Assembly: GCA_038131365.1 (NCBI GenBank) | Contig: JAYPPH010000006.1 | Span: 124,001-188,000, forward strand | Source: Marisalimonas marina | Lineage (GTDB): Bacteria; Pseudomonadota; Alphaproteobacteria; Puniceispirillales; Marisalimonadaceae | Reading direction: 5' to 3' | DNA length: 64,000 nt | In this document: piece by piece, positions 7,916 to 16,299 of the stretch | How positions within the stretch are numbered: the stretch's first letter is position 1 | Layout of the letters: every line of letters starts with the position of its first letter | Notes under the pieces: model-generated | Told to the model about the DNA's origin: nothing | What the model saw: only the letters and a program-made list of their open reading frames with translations | The model's database searches: none | Translations under genes and position numbers: made by a program

Positions 7916-8680
7916 ATGTCTAAATTTTTAAAATATGCCTTACCAGCAGCTTTCATTTCGTCATTACCATTCCTGGCTAATGCAGCAGATAGTGCTAACT
8001 TAAAGTCAGATGATTTTGTAGGAATTAGTTTCTGGTTAATTTCAATGGCTCTTGTAGCCTCAACTGCTTTCTTCTTTATGGAAACACAAAGAGTTTCTCC
8101 AAAGTGGAAAACATCTTTAACAGTTTCTGGTCTAGTAACTTTAGTTGCTGCAGTTCACTACTTCTACATGAGAGATGTATGGGTAGGAACTGGTGAGACA
8201 CCAACTGTTTACAGATACATTGACTGGCTAATTACAGTTCCATTGTTAATGGTAGAATTTTACATTATCCTTAGAGCATGTACAGCGGTTGCTGGTGGTG
8301 TTTTCTGGAAACTAATGATTGGTTCTTTAGTAATGTTAATTGGTGGTTACTTAGGTGAAGCTGGTTACATGAACGTAACTCTTGGTTTTGTTATAGGAAT
8401 GGTTGGTTGGATATACATCCTATATGAGGTATTTGCTGGTGAAGCAAGTAAAGCTAGCGAAGAAGCTCCAGAGTCAGTTAAGTCAGCTTTCTCTACAATG
8501 AGATGGATTGTAACAATTGGTTGGGCAATTTACCCAATCGGTTACTTTATGGGTTATATGGCCGGTGGCGTGGATGATAATTCACTAAACATTATATATA
8601 ACTTAGCTGACGTTCTTAATAAGATTGCATTTGGTGTAATTATTTGGAACGTTGCTGTAACTGAATCAGAAGCAGCATAG
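7916..8680 (+). CDS. proteorhodopsin, green-tuned light-driven proton pump type
   Basis: A 254-residue seven-helix retinal protein with a cleavable signal peptide (probable cut after residues ANA near position 23). Key positions by comparison with the SAR86 green proteorhodopsin are His81 (H75), Asp103 (D97, counter-ion), Thr107, Glu114 (E108, proton donor) and Lys236 in the NKIAFG helix (K231, retinal Schiff base). The DTE triad marks an outward proton pump. Leu111 at the spectral tuning site (residue 105) predicts green absorption. A strong AAGGGGAG Shine-Dalgarno lies 7 bases before the ATG. A strong terminator follows, so it is probably mainly monocistronic, with the retinal genes immediately downstream. 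Confidence 0.98.
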   Translation: MSKFLKYALPAAFISSLPFLANAADSANLKSDDFVGISFWLISMALVASTAFFFMETQRVSPKWKTSLTVSGLVTLVAAVHYFYMRDVWVGTGETPTVYRYIDWLITVPLLMVEFYIILRACTAVAGGVFWKLMIGSLVMLIGGYLGEAGYMNVTLGFVIGMVGWIYILYEVFAGEASKASEEAPESVKSAFSTMRWIVTIGWAIYPIGYFMGYMAGGVDDNSLNIIYNLADVLNKIAFGVIIWNVAVTESEAA

Positions 8681-8700
8681 CTTTAATAATTAATTCTATA

Positions 8701-8732
8701 AAAGCCTGCAGTTTATTCTGCAGGCTTTTTTT
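8701..8732 (+). terminator. intrinsic terminator after proteorhodopsin
   Basis: An 11-base perfect stem (8701-8711 with 8718-8728), containing the GC-rich core GCCTGCAG, with a TTTATT loop and a run of seven Ts (8726-8732). It lies 20 bases after the proteorhodopsin stop and 37 bases before crtI. It is the strongest GC-rich hairpin seen in the first half of the window and would separate abundant opsin mRNA from the carotenoid genes. Confidence 0.92.
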
Positions 8733-8769
8733 ATATTTAAACTACGGTAAAACTCTTAATTAGGTATAA

Positions 8770-10266
8770 ATGAAAAGAGAAATCAAAAAAAAATATGAAG
8801 TTAGTAGTATTGTTATTGGAGGAGGTTTTGGTGGTATAGCAGCCGCTCTTAGGTTAAGGGCTCTTGGTCATGAAGTAACACTTTTAGAAAGATTAGAATC
8901 CTTGGGTGGTAGGGCACAAGTATTTAAAAAAAATGGTTATAAACATGATGCTGGTCCAACTGTCATAACAGCCCCTTTTTTATTTGACGAACTTTTTGAG
9001 CTTTTCGATGAAAAAAGGTCAGATTACGTCGAGTTTAAGCCTTTAGATCCATGGTATAGATTCCACTTTCATGATGGCCAAACTTTTGATTATTCTCAAA
9101 CAATTGAAAAAACAAAAGAAGAAATGAAAAGATTTTCGATCAGTGATGCCGAGAATTATGAAAAATTATTAAACGCTTCTAAATCTATATTTGATGTTGG
9201 GTTCACAAAGCTAGCAGACAAACCATTTAACTCATTTTTATTTATGCTAAAACAGATACCTTCTCTATTAAAACTTAAAAGTTATTTTACAGTTTCCCAA
9301 TTGGTAAATAAATATATTAAAAATTCTAATTTACGAGCCGCTTTTTCTATTCATCCACTTTTAGTTGGTGGAAACCCCTTTTCAACGACCTCAATTTACG
9401 CCCTTATTCATTTTCTAGAAAGAAATTGGGGTGTTTATTTTAGTATGGGGGGTACAGGAAAATTAGTTGAAGAATTAACAAAATTATTAGATAGGTCTGG
9501 CGTAACAGTAAGGTACAAAGTAGACATTAAAACTGCGTATGAAGAAAATGGATTAATAAGAAAACTAGAAAGTATGGAAGGTGAAGAGTTTACTGCCGAT
9601 AATATAATTTTTAATGGTGATCCACCTACCTTTTATAGTGAAATTTTAAACACAGATAGATTTATAAAAAAACGAAAGAAATTTTTACCAGAAAAATTTA
9701 CAACTTACTCAATGGGTATGTTTGTTCTTTTTTTTGGAACAAAAAAACAATTTCCTAAAATTGCCCATCATTCAATTTGGTTAGGTAAAAGATTTAAAGG
9801 TTTATTAACAGATATATTTGATAATAAGATTTTAAGTGAAGATTTCTCATTATATATACATCGACCTACTGCAACTGATAAAAGCTTTGCACCAAAAGGG
9901 TGTGATAGTTTTTATGTATTATGTCCTGTGCCAAATTTACTAGGAAACGTTGATTGGGAAATTGAAGGACCTAAACTTCAGAAAAGGATTATTGAGGCCT
10001 TAGATAAAACTATCTTACCTGATCTTAATAAGGTTATTTGTGATGACTTCTATATGACACCAAAAGATTTTAAGACTAATTATCGATCAAAACACGGTGC
10101 AGGATTTTCTATTGCTCCAAATTTTTCCCAATCAGCTTGGTTCAGATATCATAATAAAGACCCACATATTGATAATTTATATTTTGCTGCTGCAGGTGCT
10201 CATCCAGGTGCTGGAGTTCCTGGAGTTTTATCTTCGGCTAAAGTTGTAGAAAGTCTTATTAAGTAA
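8770..10266 (+). CDS. crtI: phytoene desaturase
   Basis: A 498-residue CrtI-type FAD oxidoreductase that desaturates phytoene to lycopene at the membrane. The FAD-binding Rossmann motif VIGGGFGGIAAAL spans about 15-27, followed by LESLGGRA (42-49). The C-terminal signature AAGAHPGAGVPGVLSSA is the usual CrtI end. It is the first gene of crtI-crtB-crtY-blh, whose product is retinal for the adjacent opsin. The Shine-Dalgarno is weak (TAGG), 6 bases before the ATG at 8770. No crtE is present in the cluster, so geranylgeranyl diphosphate must come from elsewhere. Confidence 0.96.
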   Translation: MKREIKKKYEVSSIVIGGGFGGIAAALRLRALGHEVTLLERLESLGGRAQVFKKNGYKHDAGPTVITAPFLFDELFELFDEKRSDYVEFKPLDPWYRFHFHDGQTFDYSQTIEKTKEEMKRFSISDAENYEKLLNASKSIFDVGFTKLADKPFNSFLFMLKQIPSLLKLKSYFTVSQLVNKYIKNSNLRAAFSIHPLLVGGNPFSTTSIYALIHFLERNWGVYFSMGGTGKLVEELTKLLDRSGVTVRYKVDIKTAYEENGLIRKLESMEGEEFTADNIIFNGDPPTFYSEILNTDRFIKKRKKFLPEKFTTYSMGMFVLFFGTKKQFPKIAHHSIWLGKRFKGLLTDIFDNKILSEDFSLYIHRPTATDKSFAPKGCDSFYVLCPVPNLLGNVDWEIEGPKLQKRIIEALDKTILPDLNKVICDDFYMTPKDFKTNYRSKHGAGFSIAPNFSQSAWFRYHNKDPHIDNLYFAAAGAHPGAGVPGVLSSAKVVESLIK

Positions 10267-10278
10267 AAGAGATTTTAA

Positions 10279-11184
10279 ATGGATACCCATATTCAAGATG
10301 CAAAATTAATTCTAAAAGAAAATGGGAAAAGTTTTAATTGGGCAGGTAAATTTTTACCGAGTAAATATACTAATAGAGCTGCTGAGTTATATAGCTTTTG
10401 TAGAATTCTAGATGATATAGCCGATAGTGGAGATTCATTTTCTTTAGAGCAACTAAAGGGTATTAAAAGCTATCTTGTAAAAAATGATAAAAAATCAATA
10501 TCAGGAATAAATTTCCCCAAATATTTTAATTCACTATCAAAAAAAGCTGCTATTGATTTGGTTGATGGTCTAATCTTAGATCAAAATTCTGTCTCTTTTG
10601 ATAATCAATCTGAATTAATAAGATATTCTTATCAGGTAGCAGGAACCGTAGGGTTAATGATGTGTGATGCCTTAGAATGTAAGGATAAAAATGCGAATTT
10701 GTTTGCAATTGATCTTGGCATTGCAATGCAGCTCACAAATATTGCAAGAGACGTGTTGGAAGATGCAAGTATGGGAAGAAGGTATCTGCCTGGAGCTTGG
10801 GTGAATAATCTATCGGCTAACGAAATAGTAAAAGCGGCTGAAAAAGGTGATGAGAAAAAAATTGAGATTGTTTCACTAGGAATAAAGAAATTATTAAATT
10901 TATCTGAAAAATATTATCTGAGTGGATCACAAGGGTTAGTTTATTTACCTTTAAAAATCAGAGTTGCTATTTCAATTGCTGGTGGAGTTTATAGAGAAAT
11001 AGGTATTCAACTAAAAAATGAAAATTATAATTGGCATATGGGTCGTCAAGTAACATCAAATATTACTAAGGCAAAAATTTCAGCAAAAAAAATCTTAACT
11101 GAAATTTTTAAGAAAAAAATTTATATTAATCATAAATCTGAACTTCATAAATATTTAAAAGAGTTTTACCCAATTGAAGTATAG
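10279..11184 (+). CDS. crtB: phytoene synthase
   Basis: A 301-residue squalene/phytoene synthase family enzyme that condenses two geranylgeranyl diphosphates into phytoene. Both Mg-binding aspartate clusters are present: DDIAD (45-49) and NIARDVLED (154-162, Asp158 and Asp162). The motif RRYLP follows the second cluster as in other CrtB proteins. The gene starts 12 bases after crtI and its 3' end overlaps the TTG start of crtY by 11 bases, indicating translational coupling. Confidence 0.95.
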   Translation: MDTHIQDAKLILKENGKSFNWAGKFLPSKYTNRAAELYSFCRILDDIADSGDSFSLEQLKGIKSYLVKNDKKSISGINFPKYFNSLSKKAAIDLVDGLILDQNSVSFDNQSELIRYSYQVAGTVGLMMCDALECKDKNANLFAIDLGIAMQLTNIARDVLEDASMGRRYLPGAWVNNLSANEIVKAAEKGDEKKIEIVSLGIKKLLNLSEKYYLSGSQGLVYLPLKIRVAISIAGGVYREIGIQLKNENYNWHMGRQVTSNITKAKISAKKILTEIFKKKIYINHKSELHKYLKEFYPIEV

Positions 11185-12283
11185 TCAAATTGATATAATA
11201 GGAGGAGGATGTGCAGCTTTTTCATTAGCTAGGCTCATTAAAAAAACTTCATTAAATAATATTAATTTATTTCTTGGTAAAAACTTCGATTTGAACAAGG
11301 ACCATTTTTGGGGTTTTTGGAAAAATGAATTTAATGAAGATGCTTATAAAAATGCAGATCATATCTGGTATAAATGGTCTATATGTACAGAAAACTCTAA
11401 TATAATTCTCTCTTCTAAAACACACCCTTATTGCGTAATAAAGAAAAAAAAATGGCTAAGCTTTTGTCAATCTGAGCTTAAAAACATCAAGGTTAATTAT
11501 ATAAAAGAAAATGTTATTGAAAGTGATAATGCTCTATTTGTTAATGATAAAGAAATAAATAGCGAATTAATTTTTGATAGTAGACCTCCTGAAATTCCTT
11601 CAAATATCATGTTACAACATTTCCAAGGTTATGTAGTTGAGACTAAAGAAGATGTGTTTGATGATGCAACTGCAATTCTGATGGATTTTAGATGTGACCA
11701 ATCTAGAGGTATTCATTTTATTTATTTACTACCCTTTAGTAAAAAAAAAGCGTTAGTTGAATCAACAATGTTTTCAAAAAAAATTCAAAGTAAAAGCTTT
11801 TATAAAAGCGAGATCTCTAACTATCTTAAGAAACATTTTAATTTGACCTCCTTTACAACTAGTCACTATGAGGAGGGTGTAATACCGATGCATCAAATTT
11901 CAATTAAATCTCAATGCAGTCTTAGTATTGGTACAAGAGGAGGAGCTGTAAGACCCTCTTCTGGATATGCATTTACTTTTATTCAAAAACAAGTATTTCA
12001 AATTTTTAACCAAATAAGGAAAGGTACTTTTATAAATACAAAAATTCATAATAATTTAGATCTGTTTTTAGATAAGGTTTTTATAAGTGTGATAGATAAA
12101 TACCCTCAGTTAGCTCCTAAGATTTTTTCTAGTTTGGCAAGTAAATTAAGTGGAGATGAAATGGCACAGTTTATGTCAGGTGAATGTTCTAAATTAACAA
12201 TATTTAAAGTAATTTTTGCTATGCCCAAACTACCTTTTATTAAATCTTTTATGTTGATGTTATTATCTAATGCTAGAAATTAA
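11174..12283 (+). CDS. crtY: lycopene beta-cyclase (CrtY type)
   Basis: A 369-residue flavoprotein that cyclises both ends of lycopene to beta-carotene. It starts with a dinucleotide-binding motif IIGGGCAAF (8-16). Further CrtY landmarks are FDSRPP, LQHFQGYVVET, and the GTRGGAVRPSSGYAF segment near residue 255. The start is a TTG at 11174, overlapping crtB by 11 bases; no nearby ATG preserves the Rossmann motif. It also overlaps blh by 14 bases. The low similarity usual for CrtY proteins leaves small doubt, but the context makes the call firm. Confidence 0.93.
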   Translation: MKYSQIDIIGGGCAAFSLARLIKKTSLNNINLFLGKNFDLNKDHFWGFWKNEFNEDAYKNADHIWYKWSICTENSNIILSSKTHPYCVIKKKKWLSFCQSELKNIKVNYIKENVIESDNALFVNDKEINSELIFDSRPPEIPSNIMLQHFQGYVVETKEDVFDDATAILMDFRCDQSRGIHFIYLLPFSKKKALVESTMFSKKIQSKSFYKSEISNYLKKHFNLTSFTTSHYEEGVIPMHQISIKSQCSLSIGTRGGAVRPSSGYAFTFIQKQVFQIFNQIRKGTFINTKIHNNLDLFLDKVFISVIDKYPQLAPKIFSSLASKLSGDEMAQFMSGECSKLTIFKVIFAMPKLPFIKSFMLMLLSNARN

Positions 12284-13091
12284 TTTATATTGGTGGGATT
12301 ATTTATCCTTTTTTTTAATTTTTTTTGTGGGTATACCTCATGGAGCCTTAGATGGTGCTATTTCAATAACATTAGGGTACTCAAAAAAAATTAGTCTCCA
12401 AATTCGTTTTCTAATAAGTTATTTATTATTCTCAAGTGTAATATTAATTTTTTGGTATTATTTTCCAGTTATCTCACTAATAACTTTTATTTTAATAAGT
12501 ATATTTCATTTTGGATGTGGTGATTTAAAATGGAATGCTGATAATTTTTACTATATCAGAGGTTATGTTCATGGCAGTTTAATAGTTTTAGGAATAATTT
12601 TTCTAAATCCAAGTGAGGTAGAGCAATTCTTTAAAATTTTATCTGGCAATAATTTATCTTTATTATGGATGTCTTTAAAAGCCATGCTTTTGTTTTGTGG
12701 TTTATCAATAATTTTCTTATTGATAAATTATAAAACAATAAATTTCTCTATTGATTATTTGAAATTAATGTTTCCAATCATTTTAATAATTTCCTTTTTT
12801 CCACCTTTATTAGCCTTTGCGCTATATTTTTGTTTTATACACAGCTTTAATCACATGAAAAGAATAATACCAACTTTGTTTAACTTTATGAATAAAGCAA
12901 AAGCTATCTGGTTAATGGTAATATTTTCTTTACTAAGTTGGTTGGGAGGTGCATTCGCATTATATTATTTATCATTTAACTTCAACCAAAATGAAGCTTT
13001 AATTAAAGTTATTTTTATTGGACTGGCTGCTTTAACGTTTCCGCATATGGTTCTTGTTGATGGTTTCTTTAGGCAGAAATTTAAAATTTAG
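12270..13091 (+). CDS. blh: beta-carotene 15,15'-dioxygenase, Brp/Blh family
   Basis: A 273-residue integral membrane protein that cleaves beta-carotene into two retinals. Histidine-containing motifs typical of the family are GIPHGALDGA (about 21-30), SIFHFGCGD, FIHSFNHMKR and FPHMVLVDGFF near the C terminus; the His residues are thought to bind iron. Six to eight hydrophobic helices are visible. The ATG at 12270 overlaps crtY by 14 bases. It ends the operon and converges on ubiA with a 3-base gap. Together with crtI, crtB and crtY it completes retinal synthesis for the opsin. Confidence 0.95.
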   Translation: MLEINLYWWDYLSFFLIFFVGIPHGALDGAISITLGYSKKISLQIRFLISYLLFSSVILIFWYYFPVISLITFILISIFHFGCGDLKWNADNFYYIRGYVHGSLIVLGIIFLNPSEVEQFFKILSGNNLSLLWMSLKAMLLFCGLSIIFLLINYKTINFSIDYLKLMFPIILIISFFPPLLAFALYFCFIHSFNHMKRIIPTLFNFMNKAKAIWLMVIFSLLSWLGGAFALYYLSFNFNQNEALIKVIFIGLAALTFPHMVLVDGFFRQKFKI

Positions 13092-13094
13092 ACT

Positions 13095-14048
13095 TTAGTA
13101 ACTGATGAGGTTAGATAAAGAAAAAATTGTTAATAATAAGCCTAAATGCACATTAGATTTAAATATCTTTAGGGGGTGATTTTTGTTTAAGTCTTGAAGT
13201 TTAATAACTTGAAATAATAAATGAAGCCCACATATCATGACACCCAAAAACCAAAAATAGTTAGCCTTTAAAAAATATCCGCCCGCCATTAGTAAAATAA
13301 AACATAAAAAATATGAAATACTTACGAAAGCACTTAAAAAATTTTTTGCAGATACTGCAGAATTTTTAACTCCTAATTTTTCATCTTCGTTTTTGTCCTG
13401 GCATCCATAAATTGTGTCGTAACCTATAATCCAGAAAACTGTTGCAAAATAAATTAAAATAATTCCTAAATTCCAATTTTCACTGGCTGATGCCCATGCA
13501 GTAGGAACTGCCCAGCTAAATGTTAATCCTAGAACTACTTGAGGCCATTTGGTAAACCTTTTAGCCAAGGGGTAAATTATTACTAATGGTATTGCTGAGA
13601 TTGCAACAAACCAAGTTTTAGTATTAAGTTGATATAAACAAATTAAACCAATGAGTGACATAATTAATAAAAAAATAAGGGCTTGATTAACTGAAATATC
13701 ACCCTTTGCTAGAGGTCTATTTTTCGTCCGGGTTATTTTTTTATCAATGTCCTTGTCCCATAAGTCATTTATTGTACAACCCGCAGCTCTCATAACAATG
13801 GAGCCTATAAGAAAGATAAACATAATTTTAAAACATTCAAGCAGACTTAAACTTGTTAAGGGAAGAACCCACCAACCTGGTAAAAGTAAAAGCCAGAAGC
13901 CTACGGGTCTGTCAAATCTTCCTAGTCTAATCCATTTTACATAATTATTAGGTAAAGCGTCCCACCAACCGTTCTCTATGATGTCGCTATTATTAGTTTT
14001 TGGAATATTCATAAATAATGCAATATCATCTAATCTTAGTGCGATCAA
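13095..14048 (-). CDS. ubiA: 4-hydroxybenzoate polyprenyltransferase
   Basis: An integral membrane prenyltransferase of ubiquinone synthesis that attaches the polyprenyl tail to 4-hydroxybenzoate. Both Asp-rich motifs are visible: NDLWDKDID (94-102) and DTIYGCQDKNED (211-222), among about eight or nine hydrophobic helices. The start is unsettled: a TTG at 14048 gives 317 residues and an ATG at 14012 gives 305; neither has a strong Shine-Dalgarno. The N-terminal extension WWDALPNNYVKWIRLGRFDRP is typical of alphaproteobacterial UbiA and lies after both candidates. It is divergent from rsmE. Confidence 0.93.
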   Translation of the reverse strand: MIALRLDDIALFMNIPKTNNSDIIENGWWDALPNNYVKWIRLGRFDRPVGFWLLLLPGWWVLPLTSLSLLECFKIMFIFLIGSIVMRAAGCTINDLWDKDIDKKITRTKNRPLAKGDISVNQALIFLLIMSLIGLICLYQLNTKTWFVAISAIPLVIIYPLAKRFTKWPQVVLGLTFSWAVPTAWASASENWNLGIILIYFATVFWIIGYDTIYGCQDKNEDEKLGVKNSAVSAKNFLSAFVSISYFLCFILLMAGGYFLKANYFWFLGVMICGLHLLFQVIKLQDLNKNHPLKIFKSNVHLGLLLTIFSLSNLISY

Positions 14049-14090
14049 TCTGCTGTAGATTTATTTTTTTAAAAAGCATAGATTTTACGA

Positions 14091-14846
14091 ATGAGAAATT
14101 TTTCATATCAGCCAAAAATAAGGTTACATATACCAGACAAGCTTATTCCTGATAAAAGACTTATTATTTCATTGAAGCAATCACATTATTTAATCAATGT
14201 AATGAGAAAAAAAATTGATGAAAATTTACTAATTTTCAACGATGATTATGGAGAGTACTTAGCTAAAATAGAAAAAATAGAAAAGAAAAAAGTATCTTTA
14301 AATATTTTACGAAAGTTAAGAAATCCTGAAATTAAAAATGATATTTGGGTTATGTTTGCTCCAGTAAAGAAAACACCGAATGAGTATATTATTCAAAAGG
14401 CAACAGAATTAGGAGTATCCAAAATACTTCCAATATTAACTGAGAGGACAATTACACAAAAACTCAATTTAAATCGATTAAATGATATTGCTATAGAAGC
14501 TGCTGAGCAATGTGAGAGAATTACTATACCTGAAATTCTTCCTCCTCAAAAAATAATTAAGGTTATTCAAGATTGGGATGATAAGAGAAAGATATTATTC
14601 TGTGATGAGACAATAAGACATCAGGTCGAAAACAATTCTTCTAATGATAAATTATCTCCTTATTCTTCGGGGGCTATTTTAATTGGCCCAGAGGGAGGTT
14701 TTTCATCTGATGAAATAAAATATATTAGACAAAAAAACTTTGTAATTCCTATTAATTTAGGGCCAAGAATTTTAAGGTCTGATACTGCAGTAATTACAGC
14801 TCTTACTATTTGGCAACTAACGAATGGTGATATGAAACAAGAGTAA
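14091..14846 (+). CDS. rsmE: 16S rRNA m3U1498 methyltransferase
   Basis: A 251-residue SPOUT-family RNA methyltransferase that modifies U1498 of 16S rRNA using S-adenosylmethionine. The C-terminal knot motifs are GPEGGFSSDE and LGPRILRSDTAVITAL, both diagnostic for RsmE. An N-terminal PUA-like domain precedes them. It is divergent from ubiA and followed by gshA after 99 bases. Confidence 0.95.
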   Translation: MRNFSYQPKIRLHIPDKLIPDKRLIISLKQSHYLINVMRKKIDENLLIFNDDYGEYLAKIEKIEKKKVSLNILRKLRNPEIKNDIWVMFAPVKKTPNEYIIQKATELGVSKILPILTERTITQKLNLNRLNDIAIEAAEQCERITIPEILPPQKIIKVIQDWDDKRKILFCDETIRHQVENNSSNDKLSPYSSGAILIGPEGGFSSDEIKYIRQKNFVIPINLGPRILRSDTAVITALTIWQLTNGDMKQE

Positions 14847-14945
14847 TATTGTTGATATAAAAAAATTAATAGTTTTAAAAATAAATTATATTATAAACTG
14901 TTAATATGTTAAGAATATACATCTCTTTATAAAAATGGGGTCCAT

Positions 14946-16292
14946 ATGCCAAGGTTAGAAAAAGAAGACCTTCTCAAATGGTTTCAAGCAGGAGAAAAAC
15001 CTAGAGAAAAATGGAAAATAGGAACTGAGCACGAGAAGTTTGTTTTTCACAAAGAAACATTTGAACGTGTCGGCTACTCAGGTAAATCTGGAATAAGCGA
15101 TCTTTTGAATAAACTAGCCCACGAAAACAATTGGGAAAAAATTTTAGAGAAAAATAATACCATAGCTTTAAAAGATGAAACAGGCGCATCGATATCCTTA
15201 GAACCAGGTGGACAACTAGAATTATCAGGCACTCCTCTAGAAAATTTGCATCAAACATGTAAAGAGACTGGCAAACATTTAAATATGATGAAGATAGCCA
15301 TGAAGGATCTAGATTTATCAATGATTGGTTTAGGTTATGACCCTAAATGGTCTCGTTCCGATCAAAAATGGATGCCAAAGGGAAGATATGAAATTATGAG
15401 AAATCATATGCCTAAAGTAGGTAAACTTGGATTAGATATGATGCTCAGAACTTGTACTATCCAAGTAAATCTTGATTATCTAAATGAAAAAGACATGATA
15501 CAAAAATTCCAAATCTCATTGGCTCTTCAATCTATTGCAACTGCTATTTTTGCTAACTCTCCTTTTATAGAAGGAAAGCAGAGTGGTTATTTATCCTCTA
15601 GAGCAATGGTTTGGACAGATACTGACCCTTATAGGACTGGGGTTCCTCAAATAGTTTTTGATGATGATTTTGGGTATTCTAAGTGGTTGGAATATGTTCT
15701 AGAAGTTCCAATGTATTTTGTTTACAGGGAAGGTAAATATATAGACGTTGCCGGACATTCTTTTTTAGATTTTATGAATGGAAATTTAGAGGGTTTTGAA
15801 GGACAGTACCCAACAATAAAAGATTGGGAAGACCATATAACTGTTCCATTTCCAGAGGTAAGGTTAAAGCAATATTTAGAAATGAGAGGAGCAGATGGTG
15901 GTCCTTGGAATATCATTTGTGCCTTACCTGCTTTGTGGGTTGGTTTATTATATGATCCTCAGTCTCAACAGGAAGCTTATGATCTAGCAAGGCCTTTTAT
16001 GAATTCAAAAATTCTTGAAGAAGGACGAATTTCGGCTGCTAAATTTGCTCTTGGAGGAAACATTAATAATGTATCTATACATGATATAGCTTTAGAAATG
16101 TTAAGAATTTCTAGTGAAGGGCTAAAAAGACGCAATAAGTTAGATAGTAGAGGAATTGATGAAAGGCAATTTCTAGACCCGTTATTCAATATTGTTAACA
16201 ATAAAAAAACAGGTGCTGAAATTTTATTAGAAAAATATCACAAATCTTGGGATACAAAAATAGATAACATCTTTATAGAAGATGCTTTTTAA
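14946..16292 (+). CDS. gshA: glutamate-cysteine ligase (plant/alphaproteobacterial type)
   Basis: First enzyme of glutathione synthesis: ATP-dependent joining of glutamate and cysteine. At 448 residues it matches the plant-like class found in alphaproteobacteria rather than the E. coli class. Landmarks include IGTEHEKFVF (22-31), SLEPGGQLELSG and MMLRTCTIQVNLDY. A GGGG tract 6 bases before the ATG at 14946 serves as ribosome site. It converges on tldD with a 7-base gap. No gshB lies in the window. Confidence 0.94.
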   Translation: MPRLEKEDLLKWFQAGEKPREKWKIGTEHEKFVFHKETFERVGYSGKSGISDLLNKLAHENNWEKILEKNNTIALKDETGASISLEPGGQLELSGTPLENLHQTCKETGKHLNMMKIAMKDLDLSMIGLGYDPKWSRSDQKWMPKGRYEIMRNHMPKVGKLGLDMMLRTCTIQVNLDYLNEKDMIQKFQISLALQSIATAIFANSPFIEGKQSGYLSSRAMVWTDTDPYRTGVPQIVFDDDFGYSKWLEYVLEVPMYFVYREGKYIDVAGHSFLDFMNGNLEGFEGQYPTIKDWEDHITVPFPEVRLKQYLEMRGADGGPWNIICALPALWVGLLYDPQSQQEAYDLARPFMNSKILEEGRISAAKFALGGNINNVSIHDIALEMLRISSEGLKRRNKLDSRGIDERQFLDPLFNIVNNKKTGAEILLEKYHKSWDTKIDNIFIEDAF

Positions 16293-16299
16293 AAGTTAA

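Noticed and set aside
15001..15321. A 106-codon minus-strand frame inside gshA
   Set aside because: It overlaps the conserved N-terminal half of glutamate-cysteine ligase and shows no recognisable protein features.
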